64,000 nt of DNA from an uncultured Prevotellaceae bacterium (lineage in GTDB: Bacteria > Bacteroidota > Bacteroidia > Bacteroidales > Bacteroidaceae). The stretch spans positions 62,001-126,000 of the forward strand of contig CAMVAT010000002.1 in NCBI GenBank assembly GCA_947165505.1. The letters are read 5' to 3'. The translations under genes and the position numbers were made by a program. Below the pieces are notes generated by a model that was given only the letters and a program-made list of their open reading frames with translations, had not been told where the DNA came from and did no database searches. Every line of letters starts with the position of its first letter. Within the stretch, counting starts at the first letter, position 1. Shown here one piece after another: positions 34,901 through 43,161 of this stretch.

Positions 34901-37322
34901 AGGTGTGAGCATCGTGCTCTTCCATGAAAAGAAAGACACGGGACTGCGTGTGGATTACCTGACCGGAGTGGAGCGTTTTGTACAGTCGCCCAACGTCAAG
35001 ATTTTCTTCGGACTGTATATCCTGTTTTTTGGCATTGTCTATTTCACGGGCAACCGTTACTCCTCGCTGTATGGCGGTAAGGAGGCCGGTCGATACAACC
35101 TGAATACGACGATGCAACGGGCGCAGAACGAGCTGGAGCGCATCAACGCCTCTATCATGTCGTATCGCGCCAAGCGTCATCATCAGTTGAAGAACGATGA
35201 AGACCTGACACAACTGTGGAACGCCATCGAGCATGAGACATCGGTGAAAGAAGACGTAGACCGTCTGTTTGCCGACACCTCCATCTCGCAATTCACCTAC
35301 TCTCTATACGAAGCCTTCCGCACGAACCTGAAAAACCGCAACCGCTTCGACAACGTGATACACCTGCGACATGTGGGCGACCACTATGAACTGGCATTGA
35401 ACAACGGTTTCTATTCACTGCGCAGCCCCGAAGAAGACCGCAAGGGCTGGTCGGGAAGCATCTTCACCGATGTCATCGACACACGCGACGACCGCAAGGA
35501 ATATCATTTAGGTCAGGAAGACGAGAATTTCCGTCAGATCATCATCCCGGCGGGATGGGTCAAGAACCAAGAACGGGTGTCGCTCATCGACTGCCGTGCC
35601 GCCCAGGCCCGCCGCTATCAAATGATACTGCACCATGGCGGCGAGAGCTATGCGATGAAAAACTGCCTGGTCTTCCCCCTGCACAAAGAAGACATTGCTG
35701 AGTTCACCTCGAAAAACCCCACCGCCCATCCAGAGTTTACGGTGTCGCTGCAAGCCGACGAGAACCGTCTGCTGGTCAAGAACATCGACGTGAACGGCCA
35801 TGCCCGCCCCGTGTATCTGAAGCGCGACCACCTCTATTGGCTGCGCGAGTTCACCAACATGCTATCCAATGCTAAGGACTCCCTGCGTGAGACCGACCAA
35901 CTGATCACCATCGACGGCGAGCTGCAAGACTCCGTGATGCTACTCATGCGCAGGGAGGGTCCCGCCATCGCCAAGTCTGTGGTCGCCATGGACGGTCACG
36001 GCAATGTACGCTTGATGGCCGACTACAAAGGCCGACATTATATCCTCGACCCCAACGACGACGAGCGCATCAGCAGCCTGATTGAGCAGACCTACCTGAA
36101 CCCCGTGCCCCACGAAGACCGTAAATGGTTTGGCAACATGAACCTTTATTATATGCTGCCCGGACCGGGGTCGTCATTGAAGCCCTTGACCTATGCCGCC
36201 GTCACCTCGCAGAGCATCGGCTATGATGGCTTCGACTGGGAGTCGCTCCGCCTGAAGGCCTCAGGGTCGGTCATACACAAGTATGGCATCGAAGAGTTGG
36301 ATTACGACATTGGCAAACCCAAAGCAAAACAGGGATGGCATTCACCGCCCAATGATGAAGTGGGCGACGGCATCTGGATAGACAACCATTTCTACCTGAA
36401 ACGCTCAAGCAACTTCTACAATGCCTTGGTGACGTATATCGGCATGACCGACATGACCGCCGACAAGGCCCGCACCATGATCAACCCGGCTGCCGACTAC
36501 TATCCCGTCGTCAGTTTAGGCGGTCTGCTCAGTTCCGGGTCACTCCGCCATCCGATGTCAGAGCGTCTGGAAGGACGGTTGCCCCTCTTCAGCGGCCTGA
36601 ACCGCAACTTAGGACTGACGGTAGCCACCGGCCGCATCCTCGACCGGCAGTCGGCCGAGTCACATGCCCGCTTCATCAGCAGTCAGCTGTTCAACGCCGA
36701 CGCTCGTCCCGAAGACACTTACGTGTGGGTCTATCCCAATGCCTCTTCGGCCTACTACAGTGCCTTCAACCAACTGGCCAAGCCCCATCGCCTGCGCCAG
36801 TACACCCTGGGAGCCTCGCCGCTGCAACTCACCCCGCTGAAGATGGCAGAGATGTACGGCCGCCTCTTCTCACAGAGTAGAGACTACTATGCCCATATCA
36901 CCCCGATGTACGAGACGCCCCGCAGCCACTGGGCCACCTCTAACGGGGTCAGTCCCGAACAGCTGTTTCACTTCTACCAGCGCACGCTCTTCACAGGCAT
37001 GAAGCAGTGCTACGAGAGCGGCACCGGCTTATCCATGATCCTGCCGTCGCAGTTGCCTGCCGAATATAATTATTATATGAAGACGGGCACACTGAATATC
37101 GACAAGAATCACCCGAGCGACCGTCTGCTGGCCGTCATCATCACCGACCGCGACGTGTGTACAGCCAGTTCGCCCTCCGACTATCACTTCTATGTGGTCT
37201 ATTTCCGTTATGTACAGTCAAAAGGCATCGACCTGAAGACACAGACGACGGCCACGCTGCAACAGATTATCCAGAGCAACAGCTTCCAGGAATATTTCAA
37301 CAGTCCACTACCCAACCATTAG
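31944..37322 (+). CDS. Giant fusion of SEDS glycosyltransferase core and PBP transpeptidase
   Basis: A 1792-residue membrane protein. Residues 1-80 hold two or three membrane segments. Residues 80-485 form a soluble, probably periplasmic, part of unknown family. From 488 to about 1045 there are a dozen or more membrane segments with FtsW/RodA (SEDS) traits: WPTQVSDVILSRYVIGE, where D895 falls at the place of the essential Asp, and FFGQDFPFLSHNALV (964-978) at the place of the FPFLSYGGS-type motif. Residues 1050-1792 are transpeptidase-like: PGSSLKPLTY with SxxK at S1410-K1413, SSN at 1488-1490 and KTGT at 1713-1716. SEDS proteins polymerise lipid II and class B PBPs crosslink the strands; here both would sit in one chain. 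Normally these are two proteins of 400 and 600-700 residues. The motif match is direct; activity is inferred. Confidence 0.82.
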   Translation: MKPQQIKLLSSTFVILCIVAALMIINWVFPFTFSIYFIICGISMVLLTLLRKKDNKLSLLLPWALTMTASVLVTHNYLHPDTDVYNNSDYHVLSLRGVDVANDQKLISQHDRANSLFDDPSYRGEVLLHGDGDHCELTYAMTDQPLYVGDGTRYRLANREQLPSMRQSLTVATDSSQLEVRIHHFEHREKVDSIHVYLTYRTTMRGDGDTLATATPYERCDTSSFKRYITESYNLYDMARGGVSFDPAVWQDAEEEHLLSAIRDVSVVRDNIVKGGSSARKADTPYYVLLPSELPQDISILCDGQPVVNHGQPVNRVSPTTVQVQKGELFYIGCGEESTRPMACEYDRQTDRLRLNYHLPVMYHFPVEGRQGSSKRLSRHHIVNITTSSEDLVHTEVKQSFFYDLFHLPDNRFHIHGMVSYNIGDSHNIFSPKLIDANIKGQQQLKQERTKNPDKYTLVSKNGSVWHFSVDDLRKTSPVTGKSNLFVRDLWIMGVILFMFLFALVAPLSLWPRSKKSNFALGVWLFFGPMIVMRLYLLWRIAVFPPLEQISRRVLMQYRMETGGMRNAMVITLIAIGVLMLLTIAAKLFDRKRTAAAQKGKAAPSSSGIQTSTSLIGQLSDQRLKILFGVLWVVTYGLHFVSNSPYANLFAPLVVFFFNEYLCLKRLPMIWRGLNIALALGAFLVGDPGYAIMFFIFACLYTAYMMLVYRRSVKQGERRLARHIALLCFILCAVSVCLSSWLMGMAYNETPLLGLRWLTVSRVLMTTMGAVALWLLYRASAHFGWLRGNRTLRWGLMGLSTVVVLFVSAVVVPAFINKNGHFKYRSMIHTQEVGAMMSNENILERNSDRLLQASQNQWFLQYHDNKGDADSFNGDIFTLSPHFRKGVTWPTQVSDVILSRYVIGEISTLLPIFIIALSLLFLLFLFRSPSLSATGRILSWAFALLIAVQMTFVWMANTNRMIFFGQDFPFLSHNALVTSTLFALLLGVSIVLFHEKKDTGLRVDYLTGVERFVQSPNVKIFFGLYILFFGIVYFTGNRYSSLYGGKEAGRYNLNTTMQRAQNELERINASIMSYRAKRHHQLKNDEDLTQLWNAIEHETSVKEDVDRLFADTSISQFTYSLYEAFRTNLKNRNRFDNVIHLRHVGDHYELALNNGFYSLRSPEEDRKGWSGSIFTDVIDTRDDRKEYHLGQEDENFRQIIIPAGWVKNQERVSLIDCRAAQARRYQMILHHGGESYAMKNCLVFPLHKEDIAEFTSKNPTAHPEFTVSLQADENRLLVKNIDVNGHARPVYLKRDHLYWLREFTNMLSNAKDSLRETDQLITIDGELQDSVMLLMRREGPAIAKSVVAMDGHGNVRLMADYKGRHYILDPNDDERISSLIEQTYLNPVPHEDRKWFGNMNLYYMLPGPGSSLKPLTYAAVTSQSIGYDGFDWESLRLKASGSVIHKYGIEELDYDIGKPKAKQGWHSPPNDEVGDGIWIDNHFYLKRSSNFYNALVTYIGMTDMTADKARTMINPAADYYPVVSLGGLLSSGSLRHPMSERLEGRLPLFSGLNRNLGLTVATGRILDRQSAESHARFISSQLFNADARPEDTYVWVYPNASSAYYSAFNQLAKPHRLRQYTLGASPLQLTPLKMAEMYGRLFSQSRDYYAHITPMYETPRSHWATSNGVSPEQLFHFYQRTLFTGMKQCYESGTGLSMILPSQLPAEYNYYMKTGTLNIDKNHPSDRLLAVIITDRDVCTASSPSDYHFYVVYFRYVQSKGIDLKTQTTATLQQIIQSNSFQEYFNSPLPNH

Positions 37323-37326
37323 ACAC

Positions 37327-37776
37327 ATGAATCATCGCATAGCCATTCGCATCGGCATCTTGCTCACCGTAGCCATGTGCGCATACGCCGTGTTGAGTCT
37401 GCAACATACTACCAACTACGCCAATGAGAGTCTGCCCCTGAAGAGCGACGCCCTGGTGGTCGATGTTTTGCAAGACTCCGTGGTCCACGCCATCGACCGC
37501 GTATATCTGAACAAAGGCAAGACCGACATCAGTATCGACAGCACCCACGCCGATTATTTTGAACTGCGTTTTCCCAACACCTACGCCATCCTCGACTTGG
37601 CCCTGACCGACGAGGGCGCTGTGGTGCGCAAGGAAAACGAGGAGATATTAAAGGAAGAGGGACTGCTCGAAATCCGTGATGAGGGCGATTATCACATCAT
37701 CCACCTGAAGAAATCATCCGGTTACATCACCTTCCCGGCATATATGCTGGTCGATTTATTGCAACCCGAGGGATAA
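37327..37776 (+). CDS. Small membrane-anchored protein next to the SEDS-PBP gene
   Basis: A 149-residue protein with one N-terminal membrane segment or signal (IAIRIGILLTVAMCAYAVLS) and a soluble part of about 125 residues (VYLNKGKTDISIDSTHADYF, then YAILDLALTDEGAVV). It starts 4 nt after the stop of the SEDS-PBP gene, so translation is probably coupled. I do not recognise the family. By position it could be an accessory or regulator of the fusion protein; this is inference. Confidence 0.72.
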   Translation: MNHRIAIRIGILLTVAMCAYAVLSLQHTTNYANESLPLKSDALVVDVLQDSVVHAIDRVYLNKGKTDISIDSTHADYFELRFPNTYAILDLALTDEGAVVRKENEEILKEEGLLEIRDEGDYHIIHLKKSSGYITFPAYMLVDLLQPEG

Positions 37777-37812
37777 GTATCCAATGTAAAATCAACTAAA
37801 TACATATCATAT

Positions 37813-38763
37813 ATGGTCTATAACGAACTTGGAAAAACAGGGATGAGCGTATCGAACTTAAGTTTCGGAGCCTCATCATTAGGCGGCGTGTTTCACGGCG
37901 TACAAGAAGAAGAAGGCATCAAGGCCGTTCATAAAGCCCTGAAGATGGGCATCAACTTCATCGACGTGTCACCCTACTACGGGCATTTGAAAGCCGAAAC
38001 CGTATTGGGCAAGGCACTCAAGGAATGGCCCCGCCACTTCTATTACCTCTCTACGAAAGTGGGGCGTTACGGCAAGGATGGCGTCAACTACTGGGACTAC
38101 TCTGCCAAGCGTGCCAAAGAGAGTGTGTATGAGAGCATGGAACGCCTGAACGTGGATTACATCGACCTCATCAACGTGCACGACGTGGAGTTTGCCGATT
38201 TGCATCAGGTGGTCGAAGAGACCTTGCCTGCTCTGGTGGAATTGCGCAAGGAGGGTGTGGTGCGCCATATAGGCATCACAGACCTGCAACCCGAAAACCT
38301 GCAGTGGGTGATAGAGCACTCCGAGCCGGGCACGGTAGAGAGTGTGCTCTGCTTCTGCCACTACTGTCTGAACGACGACCTGCTGCTCGACTATCTTGAC
38401 TTCTTCGAGGAGCGCGGCATCGGCGTCATCAACGCGTCGCCCCTCTCCATGGGACTGCTCTCACGTCGTGGCGCGCCCGACTGGCATCCCGCACCGCAAG
38501 CGCTGAAAGACGCCTGCGCCCGTGCCGCCGCCTACTGCACGGAGCATCATTATGCGATCGAGCGGTTGGCCATACAATATGCCACCAGCCTGAACCCGCG
38601 CATCGCCACGACCCTCTTCAGCAGTGCCAACCTGAAGAACGTGGCTTTAAATGTCGCAAATGTCAATGAGCAATACATCGATTACGACAAGATGTATGAG
38701 ATGGTGAAAGAGGTGCGTGCCATCATCGGCGACCAGATGCGAGTGAGGTGGAAGAATTCGTAA
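37813..38763 (+). CDS. Aldo/keto reductase, L-galactose/L-fucose dehydrogenase-like
   Basis: A 316-residue cytoplasmic NAD(P)-dependent oxidoreductase. It shows YNELGKTGMSVSNLSFGASSLGG at the start (core LGKTGMSVS), INFIDVSPYYG with the catalytic Asp and Tyr, YLSTKVGRYG with the Lys, and VDYIDLINVHDVEF with the His. The pattern is nearest to L-galactose dehydrogenases, which oxidise an aldose at C1 to the lactone. A lactonase candidate and a Zn-alcohol dehydrogenase follow on the same strand. The last codon and TAA lie at the start of a GTGAATT repeat. Confidence 0.85.
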   Translation: MVYNELGKTGMSVSNLSFGASSLGGVFHGVQEEEGIKAVHKALKMGINFIDVSPYYGHLKAETVLGKALKEWPRHFYYLSTKVGRYGKDGVNYWDYSAKRAKESVYESMERLNVDYIDLINVHDVEFADLHQVVEETLPALVELRKEGVVRHIGITDLQPENLQWVIEHSEPGTVESVLCFCHYCLNDDLLLDYLDFFEERGIGVINASPLSMGLLSRRGAPDWHPAPQALKDACARAAAYCTEHHYAIERLAIQYATSLNPRIATTLFSSANLKNVALNVANVNEQYIDYDKMYEMVKEVRAIIGDQMRVRWKNS

Positions 38764-38804
38764 TTGTGAATTGTGAATTGTGAATTGTGAATTATGAATT
38801 ATAA
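38761..38804 (+). repeat. Tandem heptamer repeat GTGAATT/ATGAATT joining stop and start
   Basis: Five units run from the TAA of the aldo/keto reductase to the next gene. The ATG of the last unit (ATGAATTATAA) is the start codon at 38794. Related tracts are at 22501, 44360 and 45655. Confidence 0.88.
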
Positions 38805-39717
38805 CATAATAGATGCCCACAGCCATTTGTGGCTGAGACAGGACACCACGTGGAACGGACTGGAGATACGCACCACGGAAAACGGACGCAGCATGTTTCT
38901 CGGCGAAGAGGTGCAGATGCTGCCCCCCTTCATGATTGACGGACGAAACAGCGCCGAGGTGTTCCTCTCTAACATGAACTACGCACAGGTGTCGGCTGCC
39001 GTGGTGGTGCAAGAACTCATCGACGGCAACCAAAACGACTACTTATCTACGGTGCGCCGCCAGTACCCCGACCGCTTTCAGGTGTGCGGCATGGTCGATT
39101 GCTTCGGACACGACATGGCTGCCGAGGCAACAGCTCTTGTGGAGCGCGGCTTCGACGGCATCGCCATCCCGGGCCACCGACTCATCCTCGACGACCAGCG
39201 CGTGCAGCTCAACAGCCCTGAGATGATGGCTCTGTACGACGTGATGGAACAGCACGGACTGTTCCTCTCCATCACCCTCGCCGACGGCGACCAGCAAGTA
39301 GGCGAACTGCGCGAGGTCATTGAGACACACCCGCAGTTGCGCATTGCCATCGGCCACTTCGGCATGCCTACACGCGAGCGTTGGCAGGAGCAAATCAAAC
39401 TGGCCCGCTATGCGAATGTCTATGTGGAGTCGGGCGGTATCACCTGGCTCTACAACAGCGAGTTCTACCCCTACCCCGGAGCCATCCGCGCCATCCGCGA
39501 GGCCGCCGAACTGGTAGGCATCAACAAACTGATGTGGGGCAGCGACTACCCCCGCACCATCACCGCCATCACCTATCGTATGAGTTACGACTTCGTGGTG
39601 AAGAGTCCGGAGTTGAGCGACGATGACAAAGCCCTTTTCTTAGGAGAGAATGCTCGGCGCTTTTACGGGTTTGACCACTTGGTTGAATTGCCCTACGTGA
39701 AGAATATGTCGGAGTGA
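38794..39717 (+). CDS. Amidohydrolase-2 family metal-dependent hydrolase (lactonase candidate)
   Basis: A 307-residue TIM-barrel hydrolase. The metal motif is IIDAHSHLW at the N-terminus (HxH), with IAIGHFGMPT in the middle and LMWGSDYPRTI near the C-terminus carrying the catalytic Asp. NARRFYGFDH ends the fold as in COG2159/COG3618 proteins. The family includes L-fuconolactonase, L-rhamnonolactonase and decarboxylases. Its place after a sugar dehydrogenase suggests hydrolysis of an aldonolactone. The start codon is provided by the preceding repeat. The Zn-dehydrogenase begins 36 nt after the stop. Confidence 0.82.
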   Translation: MNYNIIDAHSHLWLRQDTTWNGLEIRTTENGRSMFLGEEVQMLPPFMIDGRNSAEVFLSNMNYAQVSAAVVVQELIDGNQNDYLSTVRRQYPDRFQVCGMVDCFGHDMAAEATALVERGFDGIAIPGHRLILDDQRVQLNSPEMMALYDVMEQHGLFLSITLADGDQQVGELREVIETHPQLRIAIGHFGMPTRERWQEQIKLARYANVYVESGGITWLYNSEFYPYPGAIRAIREAAELVGINKLMWGSDYPRTITAITYRMSYDFVVKSPELSDDDKALFLGENARRFYGFDHLVELPYVKNMSE

Positions 39718-39753
39718 TTGAAATCGTTTTATCATTATTTTTTTATTATCCAT

Positions 39754-40773
39754 ATGAAAGCAATACAAATAACTGCTGAGAGAGCGATGGCAGTGGTTGA
39801 CATTCCCGAAGTGGAAATGAAAGCAGACGAAGTGCTGTTGCAGTTGAAATACGTAGGCTTCTGCGGAAGCGACCTGAGTACCTATTTAGGCAAGAACCCC
39901 ATGGTGAAGATGCCCGTGATACCGGGCCATGAGGTGGGTGCCGTGGTGGTGAAAGTGGGTGCCGACGTGCCCGAGGGAGTGAAGCCCGGCATGACCGTGA
40001 CGGTGAATCCCTACACCAACTGCGGCAAGTGCGCCTCGTGCCGCAACAACCGTGTGAACGCCTGCCAGCACAACGAGACGTTAGGTGTGCAGCGCGACGG
40101 TGCCATGCGCGAATACATCGCCCTGCCGTGGGAGAAGATCATCCCCGCCGGCCTGCTCACCCCCCGCACCTGCGCCCTGATAGAACCGATGAGCGTAGGA
40201 TTCCATGCCGTGTCGCGCGCACAGGTGACCGACATCGACGTGGTGATGGTCATCGGTTGCGGTATGGTTGGCATGGGTGCCGTGGTACGTGCCGCCCAGC
40301 GCGGAGCCACCGTGATAGCCGCCGACATCGACGACGAGAAACTGGCCCTGGCCAAGAAGATGGGTGCCAACTACACCGTCAACACCATCAAGGATGATGT
40401 GCACGCCCGCCTATCCGAGATGACCTCTGGCGGTTTCGGTCCCGATGTGGTGATAGAGGCCGTGGGAAGTCCTGTGACCTATCAGATGGCCGTTGATGAG
40501 GTGGCGTTTACGGGTCGTGTCATCTGCATCGGTTACGCCAAGACTGAGGTATCGTTCCAGACCAAGTATTTCGTACAAAAAGAGTTGGACATCCGCGGTT
40601 CGCGCAATGCCCAACCCTCCGATTTCCGTGCCGTGATACATTATCTGGAAAAAGGCAACTGTCCTGTCGATTCGCTCATCAGCCGCGTGGTGCTGCCCGA
40701 AGAGGCTCCCGACGCCATGGCCCAATGGGCGGAAGCACCCGGCAAGGTGTTCCGCATCCTGGTATCGTTCTAA
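39754..40773 (+). CDS. Zinc-dependent medium-chain alcohol dehydrogenase
   Basis: A 339-residue NAD(P)-dependent dehydrogenase. The catalytic zinc ligands are in VGFCGSDLSTY and IPGHEVGAVV. The structural zinc site is NCGKCASCRNNRVNAC. The Rossmann fold is VVMVIGCGMVGMGAVVRA. It resembles sorbitol/L-threonine/L-galactonate-type dehydrogenases. As third gene in the + strand trio it could oxidise the aldonate formed by the previous two enzymes to a keto acid. ATG 39754 is used; an in-frame start at 39718 would add a non-homologous lead. The convergent gene ends 6 nt away. Confidence 0.88.
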   Translation: MKAIQITAERAMAVVDIPEVEMKADEVLLQLKYVGFCGSDLSTYLGKNPMVKMPVIPGHEVGAVVVKVGADVPEGVKPGMTVTVNPYTNCGKCASCRNNRVNACQHNETLGVQRDGAMREYIALPWEKIIPAGLLTPRTCALIEPMSVGFHAVSRAQVTDIDVVMVIGCGMVGMGAVVRAAQRGATVIAADIDDEKLALAKKMGANYTVNTIKDDVHARLSEMTSGGFGPDVVIEAVGSPVTYQMAVDEVAFTGRVICIGYAKTEVSFQTKYFVQKELDIRGSRNAQPSDFRAVIHYLEKGNCPVDSLISRVVLPEEAPDAMAQWAEAPGKVFRILVSF

Positions 40774-40779
40774 CGTCTG

Positions 40780-41904
40780 CTACTCCTCAAGCGTCTTCAC
40801 CACTTCTTCCAACAGGCTGATGATGGGAAGATGCTGAGGACAGGCATTCTCGCATTGCCCGCACTGTATGCATGCCGAGGCCTTCGCGCCACCGGGGCGC
40901 CAGCCATATTCGTTGCGCGCCTCTTTCAGATCGCCATACATCTTATACACGTTCATCACCCCAAAAATCTCGGGGATATGTATGTCCATGGGGCATCCCG
41001 GGGTGCAGTAGTGACATGCGGTGCAGGCAATGCCTGCAAACTGAGCCAACGTCTGGTTGGCTGCTACCAACACTCGTTGTTCCTCGTCGCTCAAGGGCAG
41101 GAAACAGCGCATCGACGACAGGTTGTCGTCCATCTGCCGCATATCCGACATGCCGCTGAGCACCATCATCACGTTGGGCAGCGATGCCGCGTAGCGGACG
41201 GCCCAAGAGGCGTAAGAGGCATCGGGGTTGGCCTGAAGCAGGATATCCTTTACCGGCTGGGGCGGGTCTGCCAGTTTGCCGCCCTTCACGGGTTCCATCA
41301 CGATGACCGGCACACCGTGCCGTGTGGCCACCTCATAGCACCGGCGCGAGGCGATGAAGGGGTCGTCCCAGTCGGTATAGTTGATCTGTAGTTGCACGAA
41401 CTCCGTATCGGGATGGTCAGTGAGCAGTTGGTCGAGATGCTCGGGCGATGAGTGGAATGAGAATCCATAATGCTTAATGAAGCCCTCGCTCTTCAACTTC
41501 CTCATATACTCCCAGATACCATACTGGTCGAAGTGATCCTTGTTGCCCTCGTCGATACCGTGCAGTAGGTAGAAATCGAAATAGCCCGCCCCGGTACGTT
41601 CAAGGCTCACATGGATTTCGTTCTTAGCCTCCTCCTCGCTCTTGCATGCAAAGGCAGAGGCATTGAGCTTATCGGCCAAGTAATAGCTTGAGCGCGGATA
41701 GCGGTCGCAGAGAGCCGCCTTGGTGGCTGCCTCCGACCCTTCATAGACGTAGGCCGTGTCGAAATATTTACCTCCGGCTTCTATAAAGGCATCCACCATA
41801 CGCTTGGTTTGTTCTATGTCGATGTCTTTTGTTCCTTCTATTCTGGGCAATCGCATCATGCCGAAGCCCAGTTTCAGACAGTTGTCTATCAGTTTGTTTT
41901 CCAT
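40780..41904 (-). CDS. Aldo/keto reductase with C-terminal 4Fe-4S domain
   Basis: A 374-residue protein. The barrel begins KLGFGMMRLPRIEGTKDIDI and contains KYFDTAYVYEGSE (catalytic Tyr), YFDFYLLHGID and HYGFSFHSSPEHL. The C-terminal ferredoxin-like part has CTACHYCTPGCPM and CIQCGQCENACPQ, eight cysteines fit for two [4Fe-4S] clusters. It is the last gene of the long - strand series: its start lies 6 nt after the stop of the kinase gene. It may reduce a carbonyl intermediate of the pathway, but substrates of this subfamily are unknown. Confidence 0.88.
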   Translation of the reverse strand: MENKLIDNCLKLGFGMMRLPRIEGTKDIDIEQTKRMVDAFIEAGGKYFDTAYVYEGSEAATKAALCDRYPRSSYYLADKLNASAFACKSEEEAKNEIHVSLERTGAGYFDFYLLHGIDEGNKDHFDQYGIWEYMRKLKSEGFIKHYGFSFHSSPEHLDQLLTDHPDTEFVQLQINYTDWDDPFIASRRCYEVATRHGVPVIVMEPVKGGKLADPPQPVKDILLQANPDASYASWAVRYAASLPNVMMVLSGMSDMRQMDDNLSSMRCFLPLSDEEQRVLVAANQTLAQFAGIACTACHYCTPGCPMDIHIPEIFGVMNVYKMYGDLKEARNEYGWRPGGAKASACIQCGQCENACPQHLPIISLLEEVVKTLEE

Positions 41905-41910
41905 ATATAC

Positions 41911-43161
41911 TTAGTTTTGAGGTGTATCAGTTGTAAGGGTCCAGGCATAACTGCCAGGCTTGAGTACGACGGTCGTCCCATCGGGTGTCGCCAAGGCCAC
42001 CACGCCTGGTGCCAAGACACCGACGACGCTGAGCTGCAACCACCCGAGGGCTTGGAGGCAGGCGAAGGCTGTGGCTCCGCCCTCGATGATAAGTTGCCGT
42101 GGCGGGAGAAGTCTTACCAGTTCACGAACCACGAAAGCCATCGCTTCCCGTGTGCGTACCGCCACCGTGCGCCCAGTGAGATGCCGGTGCGGGATCGTCA
42201 GTATGGCACCATGATTTTGAGTATATGGTTCCTTTGCCCGTTGGAGCCAGCTTTCAGGCCCTTCATCTCCCTCATAGACCGACAGGGGCATGTTTACGAC
42301 AGGCAAGCCAATTTGTGGAGGTGTGCTTTGCGTACTTCCACAAAGAAAAAGCGTTGGCGGCTGGATGCTGACGAGAGGTTGAGGCCCCTGCACAAAAGAC
42401 GTGGAATGCACGCCTACGCAATGACGGGATTCAGCCTTTTGACGGTTGAGGGTTGGATGTTGAGGAAAGAGAGAGGTGAGTAAAGCGGTGAAGAGGTCTG
42501 CCGCCCCGGCAAAAAAGGTATGTCCATCGCTGTAGTCGATGACGACACGGGCCATGTCATCCGCTGATACCGCATCCGGCATCAGGATGTGATGTGCCGC
42601 CGCATCGGGAAAACGCTCAGCCATAGACGAGGTGATGGCAGGAAACTCCGGGTCGAACGAAAAGTCAGTCTGATGAATCGGCACCCCGTTGACAAAATAG
42701 TTGCCCTCACGGATGATACGTCCCTTCGACGGATTGGCGGGCAAGAAAACGGCGCGATCATACCCAACCGTCTGCATGACAGCCGTCAATTCTTCCACGA
42801 CATGACCACGGAGCGCAGAGTCGGTCTTCTTGAAAAGGATAGCCACCCCCTGCCCCCGTCCGAAGGGAGCCTCCCCCTGCCCCCCTCCAAAGGAGGGGGA
42901 AACTAATTGCGATGAAAGGCGGAGAGTTTGTAAGGAAGCCTCATGAACCGTCATGGAACGGGTGTCGGTGGCAATGACCAAGACATCAACCGACGAAGAA
43001 GAACCGTTGCAAATATCGGAGAGGATTCTCTCGCCATCCGTACAGATAGCGAGATGAGTGCATAGGCCGTGGTCGAAAGCGATGCCAGCGATTTCAGCGG
43101 CACCCGTCAGGTCGTCGGCTATGACAATCATACTCCTTTGCATCCTCATTCTTTCACTCAT
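41911..43161 (-). CDS. Four-carbon acid sugar kinase (DUF1537, OtnK/DtnK type)
   Basis: A 416-residue kinase. The N-terminal domain starts IVIADDLTGAAEIAGIAF and has ATDTRSM and the FKKTDSALRGHV block. The C-terminal nucleotide-binding domain has LIIEGGATAFACLQALG and VVLKPGSYAW. The family phosphorylates threonate, erythronate and similar acids; with the adjacent PdxA2 it should turn a C4 (or branched) acid to a triose phosphate. Its ATG overlaps the pdxA stop (ATGA). Two odd inserts are visible: residues about 88-105 (SPSFGGGQGEAPFGRGQG), coded by a GC-rich palindromic repeat, and a polar stretch near SLFPQHPTLNRQK coded by a heptamer-like tract. Confidence 0.86.
   Translation of the reverse strand: MSERMRMQRSMIVIADDLTGAAEIAGIAFDHGLCTHLAICTDGERILSDICNGSSSSVDVLVIATDTRSMTVHEASLQTLRLSSQLVSPSFGGGQGEAPFGRGQGVAILFKKTDSALRGHVVEELTAVMQTVGYDRAVFLPANPSKGRIIREGNYFVNGVPIHQTDFSFDPEFPAITSSMAERFPDAAAHHILMPDAVSADDMARVVIDYSDGHTFFAGAADLFTALLTSLFPQHPTLNRQKAESRHCVGVHSTSFVQGPQPLVSIQPPTLFLCGSTQSTPPQIGLPVVNMPLSVYEGDEGPESWLQRAKEPYTQNHGAILTIPHRHLTGRTVAVRTREAMAFVVRELVRLLPPRQLIIEGGATAFACLQALGWLQLSVVGVLAPGVVALATPDGTTVVLKPGSYAWTLTTDTPQN
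42443..42484 (-). repeat. Heptamer-like tract inside the DUF1537 kinase gene
   Basis: The + strand reads GGTTGAGGGTTGGATGTTGAGG followed by AGAGAGGTGAG, like the intergenic tracts at 51361 and 51466, but here it is open and translated on the - strand. Confidence 0.5.
42841..42902 (-). repeat. GC-rich palindromic repeat translated inside the DUF1537 kinase
   Basis: CCCCCTGCCCCCGTCCGAAGG and CCCCCTGCCCCCCTCCAAAGG are two near-copies; the second forms the hairpin CCCCTCC-AAA-GGAGGGG. On the - strand it adds about 20 G-, S- and P-rich residues between two conserved blocks. Confidence 0.75.

Noticed and set aside
38761..38804. Short CRISPR-like array
   Set aside because: Units are 7 nt, directly joined, with no unique spacers and no cas genes; the same is true of all tandem tracts in the window.
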